Positions 53,908-62,751 are shown, numbered from the stretch's first letter. The stretch is 64,000 bases of DNA from Aquimarina sediminis (GCF_002895435.1 NZ_POYJ01000013.1:1-64000); one strand, 5' to 3'. The notes: generated from the letters alone by a model not told the origin. Numbers and translations are program-made.

Positions 53908-56900
53908 TGATGCGTAAAATTATTGCTTTTTTTATTAAGTATCACGTTGCTGTAAATGTGATTGTACTGGCCTTTTTTGCATTTGGTATTGTAGGAGCAC
54001 TCTCGCTTAAGTCATCCTTCTTTCCACTAATTGATTCTAAAGATATTAGTATTAGTATTACATATCCTGGAGCATCTCCACTAGAAGTAGAAGAAGGGAT
54101 TGTGCTTAAGATAGAAGATAACCTTAAAGGATTAGATGGGGTAGAGCGAGTAACATCTACATCCAGAGAAAATAGCGGAACAATAAATGTTGAAATCGAA
54201 AAAGGAAAAAATATCGATTTTATGTTGCTTGAGGTTAAGAATGCTGTAGATAGGGTACCTTCATTTCCTGTAGGAATGGAGCCCCTAATTGTAGCAAAAC
54301 GTGAAGCTATTCGCCCAACAATTAGTTTTTCGATAAGTGGAAATGAGATTCCTCTTGCAACCCTCAAACAAATTGCGCGCGAGGTAGAAAATGACCTTCG
54401 CGGTATAGATGGGATTTCTCAAATTTCTATAAATGGATACCCTGCAGAAGAAATTGAAATTGCTATCAATGAAAAAAACTTACTGGCATTTAATTTAAGT
54501 TTTAATGAAGTAGCTCAGGCGGTTAGTCGTGCAAATATATTGACGACAGGAGGAACCATAAAAACAGATACAGAAGAATATCTGATCAGGGCTAATAACC
54601 GTTCATATTACGGTAATGAACTTTCTAATTTGATAGTACGTGCTGATGCTACAGGTAGGGTTATACGTCTTAAGGATGTAGCAGAGATTCGTGATCGCTT
54701 TGCTGAAACACCTAATGCTACTTTTTTTAATGGTGACCTTGCAGTAAATGTTGTTATCACAAGTACCAATACAGAAGATCTTATTTCTTCGGCAGAAAAA
54801 ACAAAAGAATATATTGCTGCATTTAATGAGAAGTATAATAATGTGCAGCTCAATGTGATTAGTGATCGATCAATAACGCTTGTGCAACGTACAGATCTTC
54901 TAACAGAAAATGCGATAATAGGAATGCTTTTGGTACTTGCGTTTTTATCCTTATTCCTCAATACACGTTTAGCGTTTTGGGTAGCTTTTGGACTCCCCGT
55001 AGCTTTTTTAGGGATGTTTATTTTTGCTGGGCAATTTGATGTTACGATTAATGTATTATCCCTGTTTGGGATGATCATTGTTATTGGTATTCTAGTAGAT
55101 GATGGAATTGTGATTGCCGAAAATATCTATCAGCATTTCGAAAAAGGAAAAACCCCCGTTCAGGCAGCAATAGATGGTACAATGGAGGTGATCCCTCCAA
55201 TTATATCTGCCATTATCACTACAATACTAGCTTTTGGAATTTTCTTGTTTCTAGATGGTCGTATAGGAGAGTTTTTTGGTGAAGTTTCGGTAGTTGTAAT
55301 CCTTACATTAACCGTGTCTTTGGTTGAGGCTTTGATAATTCTTCCAGCGCATTTGGCACATTCTAAGGCGCTTCAACCACATGATTCAAAACCTAAAACA
55401 GGAATAGGGCAACTCTTTGCAAAGTTACGATATATCAATACTCTCGGAGATGCCATTATGAGCTGGTTACGAGATAAAATCTATAGCCCGTTGTTGCGTT
55501 TTTCGTTACAAAATAAACTATTTACCTTTTCGATCTTTGCAGTTATGCTTATTCTTACTGTAGGAAGTGTAGGAGGAGGGATTGTTCGAACTTCATTTTT
55601 CCCTCAAATAGCAAGTGATCAGATATCTATAAATCTTACTATGCCTAATGGGACTAATGAGAAAGTAACAGATAGTATAATTTCTTTGATAGCAAAAAGA
55701 GCTTGGGAAACTAATGATGAGTTAACAGAGAAATATCTAGGAGGATCAGAGTATGAAGGAAAGAAGCTATTCAAGAATGTAATTACTAATTTAGGTCCGG
55801 GATCTGCTTCGGCATCACTGGTTGTTAATCTGTTACCAGGAGAAGAACGCCCCGATGCAGTAGCCTCTGCAATGGTTACCGATCTTATTAGTAAAAAAAT
55901 GGGAGAAGTTGCAGGAGTAGAAAGTTTGGTATATGGTAGTGGAGGTAATTTTGGAGGAAGACCAGTTTCAGTTTCACTATTAGGGAATAATATTGAAGAA
56001 CTCAAAGCTGCAAAAGCCGAATTAAAAGAGATAATGGTAAATAATACTTTGCTTAAAGATGTTACAGATAATGACCCTGCTGGTATCAAAGAGATTCGTA
56101 TCGAGTTAAAAGAGAATGCATACTTGTTAGGGTTAAATTTGCGTGATATAATGACACAAGTGCGTGCTGGTTTTTTTGGAGTACAGGCGCAGCGTTTTCA
56201 GAGAGGTCAGGATGAGATTAGAGTTTGGGTGAGATATGATCGCGATAATCGTTCTTCGATCTCTAATCTAGATGATATGCGTATTACTACAATTAGTGGA
56301 GATCGGATACCACTTCATGAGATTGCAAATTATAGTATAGAAAGAGGAGATGTGGCTGTTAATCATTTGGATGGGCGTCGTGAAATACAGATTTCAGCAG
56401 ATTTGAAAAATGTAGAAACAACTAGTGCTACTGATCTTTTGCAAGAAATACGTACGTTAGTAATGCCAGAAATTTTATCCAAATACCCTACTGTAACACC
56501 TTCTTATGAGGGGCAAAACAGAGAAGCAGGTAAGCTTTTAGGATCTCTTGGGCCTGTTGGACTTACCGTGTTGGCTTTGATTTATATAACCATAGCATTT
56601 ACCTTCCGAAGTTATAGTCAGCCGTTATTACTATTATTACTTATACCATTAAGCTTGCCGGCAGTTGCTTTAGGGCATTGGATGCACAATTTTTCTATCA
56701 ATATATTATCAATGCTTGGTATTATTGCTTTGATTGGTATTATGGTTAATGATGGCTTGGTGCTTATCGGAAAATTTAACAGTAACCTTAGAGATGGTTT
56801 AAGCTTTGATAAAGCAATCTACGAAGCAGGTCGTTCTCGTTTTAGAGCTATATTCTTAACCTCATTAACTACCATAGCAGGATTAGCACCTTTGCTACTA

Positions 56901-57140
56901 GAGAAGAGCAGGCAAGCTCAGTTTTTAAAACCAATGGCAATTTCTATAGCATATGGAATAGGTTTTGCAACTGTGTTAACCCTATTAGTATTGCCTTTAT
57001 TTTTATCATTTAGCAATAGTGTAAAAGTAGGGAGTAAATGGTTAATTACAGGAAATAAGATTACAAAAGAAGAAGTAGAACGTGCGATTAAAGAACAAAA
57101 AGAAGAAAATGAAGAGCATCATCAATTGCAAAAGAAGTAA
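53907..57140 (+). CDS. RND efflux pump, inner-membrane subunit (AcrB type)
   Basis: The product is 1077 aa with about 12 helices and two large periplasmic loops. The proton-relay pair D398-D399 lies in GILVDDGIVIAEN. The second half has GIMVNDGLVLIGKF, where AcrB carries its Lys. The long polar tail after the last helix (about 1040-1077, KEEVERAIKEQKEENEEHH) is unusual. The substrate is unknown; a MarR gene upstream suggests drug or phenolic compounds. It overlaps the TolC gene. Confidence 0.92.
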   Translation: MMRKIIAFFIKYHVAVNVIVLAFFAFGIVGALSLKSSFFPLIDSKDISISITYPGASPLEVEEGIVLKIEDNLKGLDGVERVTSTSRENSGTINVEIEKGKNIDFMLLEVKNAVDRVPSFPVGMEPLIVAKREAIRPTISFSISGNEIPLATLKQIAREVENDLRGIDGISQISINGYPAEEIEIAINEKNLLAFNLSFNEVAQAVSRANILTTGGTIKTDTEEYLIRANNRSYYGNELSNLIVRADATGRVIRLKDVAEIRDRFAETPNATFFNGDLAVNVVITSTNTEDLISSAEKTKEYIAAFNEKYNNVQLNVISDRSITLVQRTDLLTENAIIGMLLVLAFLSLFLNTRLAFWVAFGLPVAFLGMFIFAGQFDVTINVLSLFGMIIVIGILVDDGIVIAENIYQHFEKGKTPVQAAIDGTMEVIPPIISAIITTILAFGIFLFLDGRIGEFFGEVSVVVILTLTVSLVEALIILPAHLAHSKALQPHDSKPKTGIGQLFAKLRYINTLGDAIMSWLRDKIYSPLLRFSLQNKLFTFSIFAVMLILTVGSVGGGIVRTSFFPQIASDQISINLTMPNGTNEKVTDSIISLIAKRAWETNDELTEKYLGGSEYEGKKLFKNVITNLGPGSASASLVVNLLPGEERPDAVASAMVTDLISKKMGEVAGVESLVYGSGGNFGGRPVSVSLLGNNIEELKAAKAELKEIMVNNTLLKDVTDNDPAGIKEIRIELKENAYLLGLNLRDIMTQVRAGFFGVQAQRFQRGQDEIRVWVRYDRDNRSSISNLDDMRITTISGDRIPLHEIANYSIERGDVAVNHLDGRREIQISADLKNVETTSATDLLQEIRTLVMPEILSKYPTVTPSYEGQNREAGKLLGSLGPVGLTVLALIYITIAFTFRSYSQPLLLLLLIPLSLPAVALGHWMHNFSINILSMLGIIALIGIMVNDGLVLIGKFNSNLRDGLSFDKAIYEAGRSRFRAIFLTSLTTIAGLAPLLLEKSRQAQFLKPMAISIAYGIGFATVLTLLVLPLFLSFSNSVKVGSKWLITGNKITKEEVERAIKEQKEENEEHHQLQKK

Positions 57141-58476
57141 TATACTAGTAGGTTTCTTTCTTTTTTTAATTTCTGGAACTATAATCGGTCAGCAATTAAC
57201 AAAGCAAGAAGCAATACGACTCACGTTAGAGAATAATTTTGGTATCTTGATTGCCACTAATACTATCGAAGTAGCCAGTAATAATAAGGGAATTTTGAAT
57301 TCTGGATACTTACCCACATTAACGGGTAATGCGGGAGCAAATTATCAATCTGCAACTACCAATACATCTTTTCCAGGAGCCATAGATCAAAATACTGGGC
57401 AGCCACGTGCTGATATAGAGATAAAAGATGCAGAGACGCAGCGGTATAATGCAGGAGTAAACCTTAACTATACTTTATTTGATGGTCTGGGTCGGTTTTA
57501 TAATTATAAAAGACTAAAGGAGCAATATAACCTTACAGAATTGCAAGCTAGAGAAACAATAGAAAATACCATATTACAATTGTTTACAGTATATTATGAG
57601 GTAGCCAGATTATCAGAAAACAAAGAGATTCTAGAGGAAACACTACGCATTTCTAAAGAACGTGTATTACGTTCTAATTATCAATTTGAGTATGGGCAGA
57701 ATACAAAACTCAATGTTCTTAATGCAGAAGTAGATGTAGCAAACGATAGTATTAACTTGTTGAACACAAGACAGCAATTGGCAAATACCAAAAGAGACCT
57801 AAATGTAATTTTAGATAGTGAGTTAGATAAGGAATTTGATGTCGATACCATTATTAAGTTTATTCCTAGGTTTCAATTGGAAGAATATTTATCGACAGCG
57901 ACAGAGAACAATGTTACACTTTTACAAAATGAGAGTAATCTGCGTATTAGTGACTATGATATTAAAGTAAGTAAATCAGGATATTTACCCTCAGTTGGAT
58001 TAACAGGTTCTTATGGCTGGAATCAAAATAGAAACCCTCCTTCTACATTCTTTCCTGGTAATATCTCCGATACATATACTTTGGCCGCAGGAGTAAGTCT
58101 AACCTGGAACCTTTTTGATGGTGGGGGTACTATCACAAGGGTGAAAAATGCCAAAATTGCATTAGATAATCAAGAGATTGTAAAGAATCAGGTGAAAAAA
58201 GAGGTAGAAAGGAATATAGCCAATGCATTGGGTAATTATAGAAACCGATTAAATGTCTATAAGATCCAACAGCAGAATGTGATCACAAATCAAAATAATT
58301 TTGAGCGCTCGCAAGAGCGGTTTAAACTTGGTCAAATCACTTCTATAGAATTCAGACAAGCGCAGATCAACTTGATTTTGGCAGAGACGAATAAAAATTC
58401 TGCAAAGTATGATGCTAAGATTGCAGAGTTACAACTATTACAATTAACAGGACAGTTACTTAATATAGAGTTTTAA
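57109..58476 (+). CDS. TolC-family outer-membrane efflux channel
   Basis: The product is 455 aa from ATG at 57109; a GTG at 57082 would extend a Lys-rich stretch and is less likely. It overlaps the pump gene by 32 bp in another frame. Signal peptide ends ISGTIIGQ. Two OEP repeats with long helices follow: KQEAIRLTLENNFGILIA at the start and FERSQERFKLGQITSIEFRQ near the end. It completes the tripartite pump operon. Confidence 0.92.
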   Translation: MKSIINCKRSNILVGFFLFLISGTIIGQQLTKQEAIRLTLENNFGILIATNTIEVASNNKGILNSGYLPTLTGNAGANYQSATTNTSFPGAIDQNTGQPRADIEIKDAETQRYNAGVNLNYTLFDGLGRFYNYKRLKEQYNLTELQARETIENTILQLFTVYYEVARLSENKEILEETLRISKERVLRSNYQFEYGQNTKLNVLNAEVDVANDSINLLNTRQQLANTKRDLNVILDSELDKEFDVDTIIKFIPRFQLEEYLSTATENNVTLLQNESNLRISDYDIKVSKSGYLPSVGLTGSYGWNQNRNPPSTFFPGNISDTYTLAAGVSLTWNLFDGGGTITRVKNAKIALDNQEIVKNQVKKEVERNIANALGNYRNRLNVYKIQQQNVITNQNNFERSQERFKLGQITSIEFRQAQINLILAETNKNSAKYDAKIAELQLLQLTGQLLNIEF

Positions 58477-58571
58477 CCAAATATTACAGAGCGTTGTGTA
58501 TTTCCTGTGTTATTCATGTTAAAACTAAGATTTTGATACAGAGGAAGCAAAAGAGATGTTATATTTAGTTT

Positions 58572-58754
58572 ATGTTTGAACATTATTTTCAATGCCCTTA
58601 CTGCTGGGAGGAAATTTCGATGCTCTTGGATCCTTCGGTACCCTATCAGGTATATGTAGAAGACTGCGAGGTGTGTTGTAACCCTATAGAGCTTCACCCT
58701 CGGTTTGAAGATCAGGAATTGATATCTTTTGAAGCAATTAGTATTGAACAATAG
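58572..58754 (+). CDS. CPXCG-motif cysteine-rich protein (60 aa)
   Basis: It is a small zinc-ribbon-like protein with CPYCWEE (residues 8-14) and CEVC plus following C (about 32-36), then IELHPRFEDQ, matching the CPXCG family. The function is unknown. It is intact and conserved-looking despite its size. Confidence 0.88.
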   Translation: MFEHYFQCPYCWEEISMLLDPSVPYQVYVEDCEVCCNPIELHPRFEDQELISFEAISIEQ

Positions 58755-58820
58755 TAAAAACGTAATAGGCTTGTTGTAAAGCAGTTATGTTTTTTTTTTG
58801 TTTTTTTACCATAAATAGTA

Positions 58821-58850
58821 TTGTTTAAACAAAAAAGGATTGTATATTTG
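58821..58850 (+). promoter_or_regulatory. Promoter TTG-N19-TATATTTG of tRNA-fMet
   Basis: TTG at 58821-58823 and an exact TAnnTTTG box at 58843-58850 are separated by 19 bp. The tRNA begins about 97 bp downstream. Confidence 0.75.
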
Positions 58851-58946
58851 CACTCCGATTGCAGCAAGGGATATTAACCCTTAACAATCGAAAGTTCTTG
58901 AAAAAATGACATTTACAAATCAGATTACTGATTTTACAATATATAT

Positions 58947-59019
58947 CGCGGGATAGAGCAGTAGGCAGCTCGTCGGGCTCATAACCCGAAGGTCACAGGT
59001 TCGAGTCCTGTTCCCGCTA
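58947..59019 (+). tRNA. Initiator tRNA-fMet (CAT)
   Basis: This is a 73-nt cloverleaf CGCGGGA...TCCCGCT plus discriminator A. Position 1 C faces T at 72, the unpaired 1:72 of initiators. The anticodon stem ends with GGG/CCC around CTCATAA (anticodon CAT), a hallmark of initiator tRNA. The T-loop is TTCGAGT. CCA is not encoded. The DNA character changes right after its terminator, so it marks an island border. Confidence 0.93.
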
Positions 59020-59024
59020 CTAAT

Positions 59025-59063
59025 AAAAGCTAAAACGTTGAATTTTAATGTTTTAGCTTTTTT
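59025..59063 (+). terminator. Terminator of tRNA-fMet
   Basis: AAAAGCTAAAAC pairs with GTTTTAGCTTTT and is followed by further T. Confidence 0.8.
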
Positions 59064-59414
59064 GTTTTATAAGAATTTGTCCATTTTCTTCCTTGAAAAT
59101 TGTGAACTTATCGTGCCATCCACCCAAAGGTCTCAAATACGTTTTTTAGATAATTTATAAGTATAAATAGTTGAAAATAAGCAAGTTGAATTTCATGAAA
59201 GTGTTTTTAAAAATAAAAGTACTTTTTGAAGTACCTAAACGAAGTACCTATTTGTGCAGTTTTTGTATCTGAAAAAGACTCTCTGAATTGTGAAGATAGT
59301 TTAAAAGCACCTACAAAAGTATATTTAATACCGCTCTTACTATAATCTATTATGGTTTATTGTTTTATATAGAATTATTGGTAACAATTTTTATTGAGTT
59401 TTTCATTTTCTAAA
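59064..59414. other. Intergenic region (~350 bp), no gene recognised
   Basis: This AT-rich sequence lies between tRNA-fMet and the IS982 element. A minus-strand stretch near 59033-59120 encodes a protein-like tail (PLGGWHDKFTIFKEENGQ) without any start and overlaps the tRNA terminator. It may be a gene remnant. No attachment-site repeat of the tRNA is seen. Confidence 0.4.
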
Positions 59415-60338
59415 TAAATAATCCGAGTTTCCAATTTTAAATTATATGTTTGATCTGAAAAGCCATCACAAATAAGATAAGTTTCAGTAAGAATCCATTT
59501 GTGGTTACCGCATTGATATGTCTTGGCATCAATCTAGTAATTTGACTAATTGATGTTTCAATTATTTTCCTCATAGATTCTTTGATAAAAGCTGTGTAAG
59601 GTTTGTCTTTTCTTTTGGAATTGGATTTTCTACAAATTTGCAGGTCTACCAACTCTGTTTCAGAGAAAAAGTCTTCTATTTCATAATCTGTATATCCACT
59701 ATCTCCATATAAAATACTCTCCGGAGGTAAATCGTGATGCATTCTTTGAAGAATTTGAGAATCATGTTCTCTGCCTTCTACCAGATACATTTCTACAGGA
59801 ATTCCATCCGTTGTGGTAATCAATTGTATTTTTACTCCATAAAAATATTCTCGCTTGGAAGCATTATAGCCTCTGTATTGCTCTCCTTTTAATAGCTTAC
59901 ATCTATTAATACGGATATTATGACAAACTTTAATAGGAAATGAATCAATGACGTATTCCATCTCACAACGTAAGTATTTAAAGAGTCTTCCAATACTTAG
60001 AAACAGAAATAACAATAACTCTTTGAGTTTGTGTAGGCGTTTTGTAAAACCACTCTTATTAATCGTATCGGCAAAGAAATGGCTCTTCATATAAAATAAT
60101 GCTAAGGTTTGATTCCCTTGAAAATAAAGTGCAGAAACGATAGAAGTAGTCAGTACTTGACTATCTGAAAATCTACGATTGCTATGTTCTTTGTGGTTCA
60201 TTTCTTTCAACAAATCATCTATTACACAATAAATTGATATAACTTTGTCTTGGAGCATGTTGAGTTCTTTTTTGAAGTTAGATAATCAAAAATAATGAAC
60301 TTATCTGCTCCTTCTTTTTTGGAAACTCGGGTTAAATA
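59415..60338 (-). mobile_element. IS982-family insertion sequence with 6-bp target duplication
   Basis: The element is 912 bp (59421-60332). Its ends are ATCCGAGTTTCCAA on the left and, reading inward on the opposite strand, ACCCGAGTTTCCAA on the right: a 14-bp inverted repeat with one mismatch. TAAATA directly flanks both sides (59415-59420 and 60333-60338) as a target-site duplication. One transposase gene fills it. Intact ends, duplication and open frame suggest a fairly recent insertion. Confidence 0.85.
59437..60258 (-). CDS. IS982-family transposase
   Basis: The product is 273 aa, a DDE transposase. Conserved catalytic residues are D105 in VIDSFP, D186 in YGDSGYTDYE and E234 in the RKIIET motif. 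EYFYGVKIQLITT and a GREHDSQIL segment are also IS982-like. The length fits the family. It is encoded inside the inverted repeats described for the element. Confidence 0.93.
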   Translation of the reverse strand: MLQDKVISIYCVIDDLLKEMNHKEHSNRRFSDSQVLTTSIVSALYFQGNQTLALFYMKSHFFADTINKSGFTKRLHKLKELLLFLFLSIGRLFKYLRCEMEYVIDSFPIKVCHNIRINRCKLLKGEQYRGYNASKREYFYGVKIQLITTTDGIPVEMYLVEGREHDSQILQRMHHDLPPESILYGDSGYTDYEIEDFFSETELVDLQICRKSNSKRKDKPYTAFIKESMRKIIETSISQITRLMPRHINAVTTNGFLLKLILFVMAFQIKHII

Positions 60339-60472
60339 GTAGCTCTCAATAGGAGTGCATTTTAGTTGTGGTTTTATTGAACTTTTGGTTTGAAATCTAG
60401 TAATACAACCTATCAAGTTCAATAAAGCGGTTCATTTTAGAAGTTCAGCAATTAACATTTAAATGAATTGAT

Positions 60473-60604
60473 ATGTTATTTGGATATGCACGAATTAGTA
60501 CTCCTTCTCACAATTTGATATGCAAAAGGGGAATTACAAGAAATACATCAAATCCAGACAAAGCGTATCGCAAAAAGAACAGAAAAACAGAAATGAAAAG
60601 CTAA
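60473..60604 (+). pseudogene. Serine recombinase (resolvase) N-terminal stub
   Basis: A 43-codon frame begins MLFGYARISTPSHNL, matching the start of resolvase/invertase-type serine recombinases, in which the catalytic Ser follows YARxS. After residue 15 the similarity ends and a stop is reached. The catalytic core and HTH are missing. It lies 134 bp right of the IS982 element and beside the inverted motif pair, so it may be the relic of the enzyme that acted on these sites. Confidence 0.7.
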
Positions 60605-60654
60605 GGGAGATTAAATAAAAATTTCTATCTTAGAACCAACGTAAAAAAACTAAT

Positions 60655-60689
60655 TACCCCATATCTGGATCAACTCCGGGTATGGGGTA
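60655..60689 (+). terminator. Hairpin, possible terminator before the small-ORF array
   Basis: TACCCCATA pairs with TATGGGGTA (9 bp) across a 17-nt loop and is followed by TTTTATTT. Confidence 0.5.
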
Positions 60690-60714
60690 TTTTATTTAAT
60701 TGATAGTATGTATC

Positions 60715-60936
60715 ATGATAAAGTATAGTGATTTAATAAAAAACATTGAAAAAGTGAGGAAAAAAACTGGATTAAAAGATCCAATGATAAGTATTTCTAC
60801 ATTCATTAATGAATCAGAATTTATACATGGAGATGATATTGAAATTAATACTACCAGTACTTTCAGTGAAAAATCAATAAAAGGAATTGACATTTCAATA
60901 AATTATAAAGAAACTAGAAACCAAAAGCCCAAATAA
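60715..60936 (+). CDS. Small hypothetical protein (73 aa), array ORF 1
   Basis: No family is recognised. It is a soluble, charged protein with MIKYSDLIKNIEKVRKKTG at the start. It is the first intact ORF of the plus-strand array. The ATG at 60715 is preferred over an upstream TTG. Confidence 0.5.
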   Translation: MIKYSDLIKNIEKVRKKTGLKDPMISISTFINESEFIHGDDIEINTTSTFSEKSIKGIDISINYKETRNQKPK

Positions 60937-60995
60937 AGGATCGATTTCAAACTAAACTCGATCGTGAAAATAAAGTCTAAATCACCAATTATAAT

Positions 60996-61178
60996 ATGGA
61001 AAAAGAATTTAAAATTTTTGCTGTGAAATTTAATCCAAAAAGCTCTGGAGAAGAAAATTATTCTTTTAAACTTTCAGCAAAGGATATATCAGAATCATAT
61101 ATAAAAGCCAGAGAATTACTTAAAAACTCTTATCAAATTGATTCCTCTTTATACCATATAAATTCAACTGAAATTTAA
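60996..61178 (+). CDS. Small hypothetical protein (60 aa), array ORF 2
   Basis: It begins MEKEFKIFAVKFNPKSSGEE; no domain is recognised. A weak motif copy lies just before its ATG, and its stop codon TAA is the first triplet of a strong copy at 61176. Confidence 0.5.
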   Translation: MEKEFKIFAVKFNPKSSGEENYSFKLSAKDISESYIKARELLKNSYQIDSSLYHINSTEI

Positions 61179-61199
61179 AGTTTAAATAAACGATTAATT

Positions 61200-61486
61200 A
61201 TGACAAAAGAAGAGTTTTTAAACAATCATTGGTTTAATTTTCCTTTACCTAAAGGAACTGCGTATACATTAGAATATGCGCCAAAAGATGATTCAAATGT
61301 AGATGCTATAAGAAAACTACATTAAATAATGCCGCAGATGTAAGTGAATTAGATATGAGAATCGCTTTATCGCGAAAATTAATTATTGACAACGATTATG
61401 AATATAGCCAAAATGATTCTGAATCAATTATTAATGCACATCAAGATTATAATCTCAAGCATCCTAGAATTATAAAGTTTAAATAA
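61200..61486 (+). pseudogene. Frameshifted small gene, array ORF 3
   Basis: The first part (61200-61325) encodes 41 residues (MTKEEFLNNHWFNFPLPKG...). A shift of frame near 61315-61322 restores an open frame that continues LNNAADVSELDMRIALSRK and runs to TAA at 61484-61486. The continuous product would be about 95 aa. Translated as it stands, it is split. An internal ATG (at about 61354) could express the second part alone. No family is recognised. Confidence 0.6.
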
Positions 61487-61699
61487 ATGATGAGTACACT
61501 AGATAGTAAAAAAATAAAGCCAGGAACCAAATTATATGCTTCAATAGAAAAGAAATTCTATATAGTTGATGAAATTATTGAAAAGAATGAGTTCAACGAA
61601 AAGATGTACAATCTTTCTCCTTCAGAAGAAAATCCCGAAGATCGAGGATTTACTTTGGATTTAGATGGTATGATAAAATTAAAATATAAAATCATTTAA
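61487..61699 (+). CDS. Small hypothetical protein (70 aa), array ORF 4
   Basis: It starts MMSTLDSKKIKPGTKLYASI; it is soluble and rich in acidic residues, with an LDLDGMIKLKYK ending. No family is recognised. It starts inside a motif copy, and its stop is the first triplet of the next copy. Confidence 0.55.
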   Translation: MMSTLDSKKIKPGTKLYASIEKKFYIVDEIIEKNEFNEKMYNLSPSEENPEDRGFTLDLDGMIKLKYKII

Positions 61700-61714
61700 A
61701 AGTTTAATAAAACG

Positions 61715-61870
61715 ATGAACAATATACAAATGAATGAAGCTAATAAACGCAACGAAAGTTTTATTAGATCAGGCGAAATTTGCGATCATCAACATAGTAA
61801 ATTAAAGGAATATTATTTAGGAACCGCTACAGGTGATTATAGATGTTCTAATTGTTTCGCTGAACTATAA
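61715..61870 (+). CDS. Small possible zinc-binding protein (51 aa), array ORF 5
   Basis: Potential metal ligands are C23 with H25/H27, and C44-x2-C47 (YRCSNCF), like a one-site zinc ribbon. The ATG is the end of a motif copy (ACGATG) and the stop codon opens the next copy. No family is recognised. Confidence 0.5.
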   Translation: MNNIQMNEANKRNESFIRSGEICDHQHSKLKEYYLGTATGDYRCSNCFAEL

Positions 61871-61879
61871 AGTTTTAAC

Positions 61880-61924
61880 AAACTATAGATTACGCAAAAT
61901 GGTTGCGTATGAAGTAATTAGTTT
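61880..61924 (+). other. Imperfect hairpin between array ORFs 5 and 6
   Basis: Outer arms AAACTA (61880-61885) and TAGTTT (61919-61924), inner arms TACGCA (61891-61896) and TGCGTA (61904-61909), with unpaired bases between and a short loop. It overlaps the end of a motif copy. The bulged two-part stem is reminiscent of folded recombination sites; it has no T-run, so it is not a typical terminator. Confidence 0.4.
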
Positions 61925-61957
61925 AGCCACCTCAAACAATAATGTAATTATAAAACT

Positions 61958-62716
61958 ATGTCAACTAATAAAATACAATTAAATATTGATTTAGATCATT
62001 TTGCTAATCAACTCCAATATCTAATATTTAGTGATTTGATGACAGTAGATATTGTTTATAAAAAAACATCCGAGCCTAATTTTTCATCTCAGGAATATTT
62101 TTTAGAAAAAGGTTTTGTAAAAATAGAGCTTCCAAAAACACCAATAAACGTAATTCGGAATAGAGAAATCAATAAATGTTTTAAATCAATAATGGGGGAA
62201 TTTCAGAATTACATGGACAATTTAATAACTTGTTTAAAATTGAAGTCTACCGAACTGCATTTAGAACCTCCTATATCTGATGAGAGTGTTAACATATTTT
62301 TAAAGGAGAAATTTCAAGAAGTATTGTTAGATGTTTCAACAGACAGATCATTGAATGTTCCAAAAAAATTAAATCTTTTGCTTGATGAAAATGTTTTATA
62401 TAAAGAAGTAGTTCAAAGTTTCTTTAATATTCGTAATGGGTTTGAACACCATAAAAGTAAGTCTAAAAAACACAATAAAATTTGTTATAAACGTCTTGGT
62501 TTTGCCTCAACTTCCGGATACGAAGTGACTCAACCTGGACCATTAGGTGTTAATGAGGGGTTAGTAATAAGAGTTTTTAATGAAGAATTAATATACGATC
62601 AAGGAAGTTTAATAGTTATTACAAAGGATCAACTAAATGATATTGCGTTTAATTTTGTTCATTTTATTATACCATATTTTCAAAAAACTATCAAAGAGGA
62701 ATTTCAAAAAACATAA
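61958..62716 (+). CDS. Hypothetical protein with HEPN-like Rx4H motif (252 aa)
   Basis: This is the largest array ORF, helical and soluble. Residues 156-165 read FNIRNGFEHH; R159-N160-x3-H164 matches the RNase motif of HEPN domains, where Arg is often followed by a polar residue (N/D/H). The rest shows no other recognised domain. HEPN proteins are common in toxin-antitoxin and anti-phage systems, so a defence role is possible but not shown. Motif copies precede (61868) and follow (its stop at 62714). Confidence 0.55.
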   Translation: MSTNKIQLNIDLDHFANQLQYLIFSDLMTVDIVYKKTSEPNFSSQEYFLEKGFVKIELPKTPINVIRNREINKCFKSIMGEFQNYMDNLITCLKLKSTELHLEPPISDESVNIFLKEKFQEVLLDVSTDRSLNVPKKLNLLLDENVLYKEVVQSFFNIRNGFEHHKSKSKKHNKICYKRLGFASTSGYEVTQPGPLGVNEGLVIRVFNEELIYDQGSLIVITKDQLNDIAFNFVHFIIPYFQKTIKEEFQKT

Positions 62717-62751
62717 AGTTAAATAAACCAATGAATTTTAGATAAATAGTT

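Noticed and set aside
59033..59120. Minus-strand protein-like tail (PLGGWHDKFTIFKEENGQ)
   Set aside because: It has no start and overlaps the tRNA terminator; too short to call a gene, kept only as a possible remnant.
60222..60422. 66-codon minus-strand frame over the IS982 right end
   Set aside because: It crosses the inverted repeat and target duplication, so it cannot be an original gene.
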